Shown here: one piece after another, positions 57,601 to 64,000 of the stretch
Layout: each line of letters begins with the position of its first letter
Numbering within the stretch: the first letter of the stretch is position 1
NCBI GenBank assembly: GCA_002633005.1
Contig: NMRA01000177.1
Span: forward strand, 1 to 64,000
From: Phoronis australis
Taxonomy: Eukaryota > Phoronida > Phoronidae
Direction: 5' to 3'
DNA: 64,000 bases
Notes under the pieces: generated by a model
Databases searched by the model: none
Told to the model about the DNA's origin: nothing
What the model saw: the letters and a program-made list of their open reading frames with translations, nothing else
Made by a program: the position numbers and the translations under genes

Positions 57601-60173
57601 CCCAGCAAGTTAGTCTGTGTGTCCATATTTTGTACGTGATTAAAAATGCGAAGTGCCTTATGATTTGTTTTAAAATTGATAAGGATTTGATTAAGTGTGA
57701 AATTCAAACAAAATAACACTAAAGGTATCAGTAATTAAGCATGGTTTGTTCAGGTATGGTACTGTGGACATAAATGTGAGGTCTTAAACTCATTTGGGAA
57801 GCCCATGCTTTCAAAACCTACAGAGAGTGGGGCAGAGGGCATGATGAATTTATAAGCCCGATTGAATAATTTTGGAGTATTGCCGAAGGCAGGGGGTTGA
57901 GTTTCTGTCCATAAAAGTTTTGTGCAGTAGCTTTTTCTGACACCACAGACACCCATAATTTCAACTCTGGTTTGAATGAGACATATGTACTGGGGCTTTT
58001 ATATTTCTTTGTAATTTTGTTGTTCCCTAGCTGCTGGCCTGCTGCCCATTATATTCTGTGGCCCAACTTCTTGGCATTGCATACTCAATACATTTTTCAG
58101 TACAGTAAAGTCTCGCAAATTTCATTCGAAAACAATTCCCAAAAATACCCTTTTTTATTTTTTGAGGGCTTCTGTCATTGTTGTGAATGCCCACACATTT
58201 TTCTTAAATTTGTCTCAGGGTAGTGGTGTTACAAAACTTGAACATGGAAAATCAGTTAAGTTGTTTCTATGTTTGTTTCATGGAGAAAGTGATACAAAAC
58301 CATTTCATTTGTCGGCCCAATTGCGTTCCAAATTGGTGAAATTTTCTTATCACTGCTGATGTGTCACGGATTTTGATTTTTCCGTTAATTTTAAAAGGCT
58401 GATCTGTTAGATATTTTGTTCATGCTTCGAAATTTCTTCATTCCCTTCTAACTTTTTCAAAGACTTCTGTGACCAAAAATACGTGTGAATTTGGCAGGCG
58501 TTGTTGACTGGGGGAAAAGCCCTTGAAATGCTGGCCGACCACGCCTATTTAGTTTCAGTTTCAAAGTTGTGTGGTCATGCTTAGAGATTAGGTCAAACTG
58601 CTGTTCATTAAACTACTTCTTTGTGTGTCAGCGTGATGGGTAAATCTCCTTATCACCAAACTTTATGAGAAGTGTAAGCAATGAATATTGATGCTTGGTG
58701 TTCCCTGAACCTAATCAGCAGCGTCGTGTACTCGATAGAAGGAGGAAGATGTGGTTTTCAAACTTTGCATTTTTTGCAAAATTTTTTCTTTATCAGTCTC
58801 CATGTCTGAGTTGACATTGTACAATGAAAATTCTTCAATTTGGGACAGTGAAAATAATTAATTATTTTGCTCAAAAGTTTGAGGTTGTTGACTGTCTCAT
58901 GTTTTAAGAATCAATGGCAAACGGTTATTCACCTCACTGTTACATATCTTTGAATGCCTGAAACTTTGTGTCATCTGCTCTTTTGTACTATTTTATAAAC
59001 TGCTAGGTGTATTTTACGACTTCTGTTATAAAACGCAGCTTGTCTGATATTTAAAAAATATGATGAGCACCAAAATTGCCCATGTTCATATCTCTAGAAT
59101 CAGGAGAATTTGATTGGCTTGAATTTCGTGGTCTCAAATTGTAGCTGCTGTTCTCAGTGAAGATTTTTTACTGTGCGCTCCTTTTGTGACTACATTCTTC
59201 AATGAAATCTAATTTGTTTTGTTTCGAGTCGCCTAGGTTGCATTTTTGGATTTGCTTGCCAGTGGGCACCAGGTAAAAACTAGCCACTCAACAGCCGCTG
59301 ATGTCGAATTCAACATTGATAAGTCGTTATCAAAATCTTGTCTAAGGAACTTGATATGTGTTCTAGGTCATTCAAGGAAACTGTTCATCTTTTTAACGTT
59401 GTGGTCTGGATGTTTGAAGCATCTTGATTTTAATTCTATTTGGCTTGTTTTGTGGATTAGTGGCCAGTGGTTAAATATAGAGAATATTATGAACAAACAA
59501 CTTAGGCCTTCTGAAATAGGATGTACCAGTAGCCTTGGGGTCAAGAGGTGAAGGCACAAAGTTGAATCATTTCCTTGTTCTGGGTGCATATTATACAGGA
59601 TGTGGCAAACAGGTGGGCAGAGCTCGCTAGACCTTTGATTATGTATTGATATTTGTCCGTGATAGTGCTGTAGTAAGATTTTCCATAGCTATAAGAAGCG
59701 TTGCCCACTCTTGTTACAAAGTAGACCCGATTTGTGAAGGCCTTGAGCAGTAACATAGATTTCAACTGGATAGTACCCCATTGGTCATTGTAAAGGGTTG
59801 AGGATACATCATTAATACAATGATTGCAACATCATTAATACAATGATTGCAATGATTTCTAACTCATTACACCACTGACCTTTATTCACAATGTATTGTC
59901 ATCATGGAATTTAATGCTTTAAAGTTAGCTAAGTTTTTTAGTCCTGGCCTAGTTCATGGTACAAATGATTGATGCTACAGGGCTCTTGATGCCCCGATTT
60001 TGGGGCCGAATATCGGGCCTCATGCCCTTGTGAAAATTTTTTAAGAAGTCTCTGCATCAAGCCCAAAAAGACTGTCCTCTATTAGCTTATGACTGAAGTT
60101 CATGTACAGTAGCACATTGTTTGACATGTTTGTTTTATTGGCTAGGTAATGACGGCTTTGCTCTTTTTTTCAG
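54606..60173. other. intron 1 of the casein kinase gene
   Basis: AT-rich intron with no exon supported on either strand. It contains the repeat at 58107-58250, a MITE-end relative at about 58828 and a 20-base tandem duplication (CATCATTAATACAATGATTG, about 59808-59850). Confidence 0.6.
58107..58250. repeat. interspersed repeat, partner of 39468-39632
   Basis: Same block order as the copy in CEP120: CCCAAAAATA, T-rich run, CATTGTTGTGAATGCC, TTTGTCTCAGG and CTTGAACATGG. Plus-strand frames here are not otherwise supported. Confidence 0.5.
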
Positions 60174-60214
60174 GGAAAAACTTGTACAACAATGAACACG
60201 TGGCAATTAAATTG
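60174..60214 (+). CDS. CSNK1G: casein kinase 1 gamma, coding exon 2
   Basis: A 41-base exon between a CTCTTTTTTTCAG acceptor and a GTGAGT donor. With the one base carried from exon 1 it encodes GKNLYNNEHVAIKL, which continues the ATP-binding lobe and includes the VAIKL lysine that contacts ATP. It ends in phase 0. Too short for statistics, but the exact match to the expected family sequence and phase leaves little doubt. Confidence 0.92.
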
Positions 60215-63200
60215 GTGAGTATTAAGTCATAACTGTTGGCTGCTGAACCAGACTTCAGCCTGACCACACTGCTTGTGGTCAATCATCGTCGTTTAGTAAC
60301 TTTCATTCGAGGGATTTCATTTACGACGCTGCTGTGGGACAGTTGTCGGCTAGTAAACATCTGGTGACATCATAGATGACGTGTAAATAATACGATGGAA
60401 AACAACTACACTTATCACTTGAGCACAACATGTTTTGGTATGAGTACAATTATGGAACCGTCATACAAAAATAAAAAAAGAAAGAGAACCTCAGAATGCA
60501 TCAAGTGAATAGCGATTTTTTGCAAACCTTGAGACACGCACCATCTGATCATGCTGAAGTTAAATCTCCCCACCCAAAACACAAGTAAGAAATCAGCTTA
60601 CGCGTCTCCAAATTGTAAGTTATGTTACCGGATGGTTAAAAGCCACCAACCATCCCAGAATGCATTTGAAAGACGACAACAGCCCCGTAGATGTTATCCA
60701 TCAAATTGGCAGCCTTGTGATGATTGAACAGGAAACGATTGATTTGATTTCTCTTCAATTTTCAAGAAGGATTTCGATTAAATCTCTAAAATTTTATTGC
60801 TATTGACGTATCATGTAACGTCTTCAATTTAAGGCCATTCTCCACTGATTTCGCTTGAAACGATATATCTTCTGAGAGTCGGGGTATGCCGAATGAACTG
60901 AACATACAGACTCCATAGTTGACAGTTGTGCGAAATGGACCGCGACACCAAGTCTCGCCAAATGCCCCTTAACAAAATGCGGCCTTGAGGTTGCCATAGT
61001 GATCCTATTTTTGAATTAAATTACTTTACTCCGTTCCTGTGTAAGAGTACATTATCCCATCATTGGTGAAACACTCTTTTGAACATACGATTATGTGACA
61101 CAATGGTCACCCAAGTCACCCCTTTTACCTCATATTTGCAACAGCATGAGAAATCCCATATTCAAATGGTTGTTTTAGGTGGTGAATACACAATGCTCAG
61201 ACCTCATTAACACAGTTTAAGAGGTGTGATGACTAGAATTAATGACTGGGCTTAAGCTTGATATTTTCTATAGTGCAAAACTGATAGCGTGCGAAATAGA
61301 CGAGGGAAGAAATTTCCAACCGGTAGCCTTATGTGAGGGATGATATATTTTATTCATGGGTGGTGTTTGTTGTGCGAAATAAGTGAAGAATTACCGTACA
61401 TTTTTAGCTTTGAATATCGCCAAATATGTTGCTCTAACACTAAGTTTCTTTGTTCGCACAATACAGGTCGCAATTTTTGTGGGATCCGTGTGATATGTAC
61501 ACACGACCTGTAGTTCGGAAAGGGCTGCAAGCCTATTGTTTTTCGTCAGGATAGGATTCACGATGGCAGACGTGGTGGCCAGTTTGTTTTCGAATTCAGA
61601 TTCAAATGCTCATTTACTTTGTAAACGATTTTTAGTCATACTTATATTTTTGTCTTAACGGTGATGGTATCCATACGCTCTCTTCACCAAGCTCGTAATA
61701 AAAGTGCTCGTCTTTTTGCACTTGCAGGACTTTTTTGTGTTTAAAATCACCAATTTCATGTCAAAAGCATCAAAAAAACCGACCTCAACATTGATCAGCT
61801 GTCAAATTAGAATACTCACAAACCCTATCTGGCGATATCTTGATTGGATGATCTCTAGCTGCGGAGTATTTATTGGTCTATGCATAGTACGTAAAATCGA
61901 GATAGCCAATCATGGCGCTAGTCATCCTCCATTGTGTTTTGTATGATATTGTTGCTCGTTTTCCCGTGTTTTATGGTATAATACACAATAGCAAGGCATT
62001 GTGTTTGTGGTGGTTGTGTTGACAGTGCTGAGGCTCTTTTCACTTTCTCGCGGAACATCGGAGAAGCGCGGTACGGGATAATTTTGTAGTTGCGTGTCGA
62101 CATTCACGACACACCGGGCTTGCAACGTTTGTATGTCGTACTCGTATCCTTTGAGCTAAAACACTTCAAACTGAAGTCAGTTTTCTTTTTATTTTTCTGT
62201 TTTTTGGGATATTGATTTCACCCTTGTGATATATGCTGTGCTATATAAGAAAGTATGATTAAGAAACTATGACACTGGTGATGTAGTCACTTGTCAAAAA
62301 TGGTGGTGCTAAGCACTTCAAAGTTCCTTTTCGATGAATTCAACCTAGGCCAAATAGACCTTTTCTTCCTCACACCGTGAGGGTTTGCTTAAAGCAAATT
62401 TTTGGGTGCAAATGTGTATTTTGTTCAATGTAAAATGTTCCAGAGAATCCAAGACTCTGGGGTAGGAATTAATTTAGGAATTACTTTAGTTCGAAGTAAC
62501 TTAGATGGTTAACGTTTTTTGTCTTGAATAATTGCACCTTTCTGTTCGTTAACCCCCCACTCTGAAGCATTAATCCTTGGGCATCTTTGTGAACTTTGAC
62601 CTTTTCATCTGTTGTTAGATTTATGTTTTACAATTTAACTGTCAGACCCTTATCAGATTAGCCTAAAGCATTAGATGCCTGGCATTAATAATGTAACTTG
62701 GCTAAGACCTGTGCCTCTTATGTGCCTAGTTAACTGAACTGCAATGTACTACAAGAGAATATTGATTAGTTAAGTTACCTTTTATCTGTTTTAAGTGATG
62801 GTGTTCTTTGGACTTGCTCCCGCGTCTAATTGTTGTGTTTTTCACCTGCAGTTTTAGTGTCCGTTAGTTGATTTTCAACCACCATTGTGCGTTACTCTGT
62901 CCATTTGGCATCCCGTGTCCACATACGTCGCTATTAATTTTCGTAAAAAACCTTGAGATTTTACCTTTACGGTGGTGCAGTGTTGAGTACAAGCATTCGC
63001 CGGTCGGTTTCTGCTCATTTTTAGTCCCTATTGCGTGATCTATATTATTGTAAGAATTGATAGTAGGAAGTTTGAAGTGTTAAATATTTACGGCAAGAGA
63101 ACTGTGTGTGTAGGTGTCTGGCGTCAGTCACTTATCAGTCACTTGCAGAGATTCGGAGTGAGACAGCAAAGTACAACTGCTCCCATCGGGACTTCTTAAT

Positions 63201-63625
63201 TTTCCGTTATACCTTGCTTTTACTATGTCTATTAGATATGGTTGTCAAGTTTTGAAAATTCTAAAAATTTTGGCTTCTTCAGTTAGAGATTTTTGGGTTT
63301 GCACTTGTTGCTTGTTGCCCTGAAGTTTGTATTGAATCTCAAATATTTTATGAGTGGAGAGGGTGACTCTCAAGCAAGAATGTTCATTGGGCTCTGACTT
63401 GGCCCTCTCCTTCAAGTGGCATTGTTTGATCAATATCATTTTGTTTATTGCCTATTTGTAAAGTAGAAGTGTTGAATTTCTACCTATTTCCCTTCGCCCT
63501 GCTAATTATAGAAGCATGTTCACTTTTTATATAATTTTTTTAATTTCAATTGAGAGAAAAATTCTTCTGTCAAAAGTTGGTCTCAAGCGTGCATCTGAAC
63601 AGACATGCAGCATCCAAGGCCAACA
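60215..63625. other. intron 2 of the casein kinase gene (partial)
   Basis: No third exon was found. The expected continuation (EPxKSRAPQLHLEYR) is not seen in any frame to the window end. The frames at 61704-62125 on both strands have no supporting context. Confidence 0.5.
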
Positions 63626-63674
63626 TCTATCTCACAAACGGGTGACAACTTTTGTCACCCGTTTGTGAGATAGA
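63626..63674. repeat. perfect 23-bp-arm hairpin
   Basis: The arms TCTATCTCACAAACGGGTGA plus CAA and their exact inverse surround a 3-base CTT loop. No mismatch in 23 pairs. It lies in the casein kinase intron 2. Confidence 0.9.
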
Positions 63675-64000
63675 GCAAGTTGCGCCCGATCATTTTGATC
63701 CGTGTCAACTATACGTCCTAACGCGAAACTGGGGCAAGGCGAAAGGGATCATCTCTGTCGCGCTTGCACAAAAACGGACATACATACAGGTGATCATTTT
63801 CGTGCATTTCTACGATTTGCCAGTCACCCTGACCATCATTTATTTTGTCAGAAATTGTCAGAATATTACATGTCACGAATTACGTACACAGGGGCGGGGA
63901 ATTAGAAACACCATAACAATAACAAAAACAACAACAACAACAATGAATTGTGATTCCTGCAGTTTGCAACTTTGCACATGTGCACTTCACATTCCTACCT
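63675..64000. other. intron 2 continued, with an AAC-rich simple repeat
   Basis: CAATAACAAAAACAACAACA and further CAA units lie at about 63914-63943. Nothing else is recognised before the window end. Confidence 0.5.

Noticed and set aside
59246-59551. 101-codon plus-strand frame in the kinase intron
   Set aside because: No start context, splice sites or recognisable domain; AT-rich introns give such frames by chance.

Overview
This is metazoan nuclear DNA: spliced genes with long introns, metazoan centrosome and kinase genes, AATAAA signals and many small DNA transposons. The gene content (ciliary CEP120, gamma-type casein kinase 1, a secreted phospholipase A2) and the transposon mix fit a marine invertebrate such as an anthozoan cnidarian, but no sequence here proves the taxon. 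The assembly has one 216-base gap (17888-18103) and two single-N positions (22250, 28613).

Layout, left to right. 1-4.2 kb is repeat-rich and holds no gene I can support. 4247-5113 (+) is a 288-residue TMEM53/DUF829-type alpha/beta-hydrolase-like protein in one coding exon. 6554-9826 (-) is a four-exon secreted phospholipase A2-like gene with altered calcium-binding positions. 10366-10530 (-) is a 54-codon small gene whose product resembles the extreme C-terminus of CEP120. About 12.1-22 kb (-) holds several exons of one or more Lys/Arg/Ser-rich, probably disordered proteins, dominated by a 2.8-kb exon. 22-25.5 kb is repeats, including a perfect-length 9 x 32-bp minisatellite.

25569-52417 (-) is a complete CEP120 gene. 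I could place all 21 coding exons with matching phases, giving about 1,014 residues. One segment (exons 18 and 19) appears twice in tandem around a single N, and the two copies cannot both be spliced in frame. Introns carry a deleted Harbinger element, a 2.16-kb inverted-repeat transposon and several MITEs. CEP120 is head to head with a gamma-type casein kinase 1 gene (+). Its first two coding exons are at 53532-53718 and 60174-60214 and the rest lies beyond the window. The shared 1.1-kb intergenic region has two perfect TGACGTCA sites.

The genes do not form an operon-like unit. CEP120 acts in centriole and cilium assembly and CK1-gamma is a membrane-anchored kinase of Wnt-type signalling. 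The head-to-head arrangement suggests a shared promoter region only. Exon limits come from reading frames, splice consensus and phase agreement, plus recalled family sequences; no transcript or database search was available.
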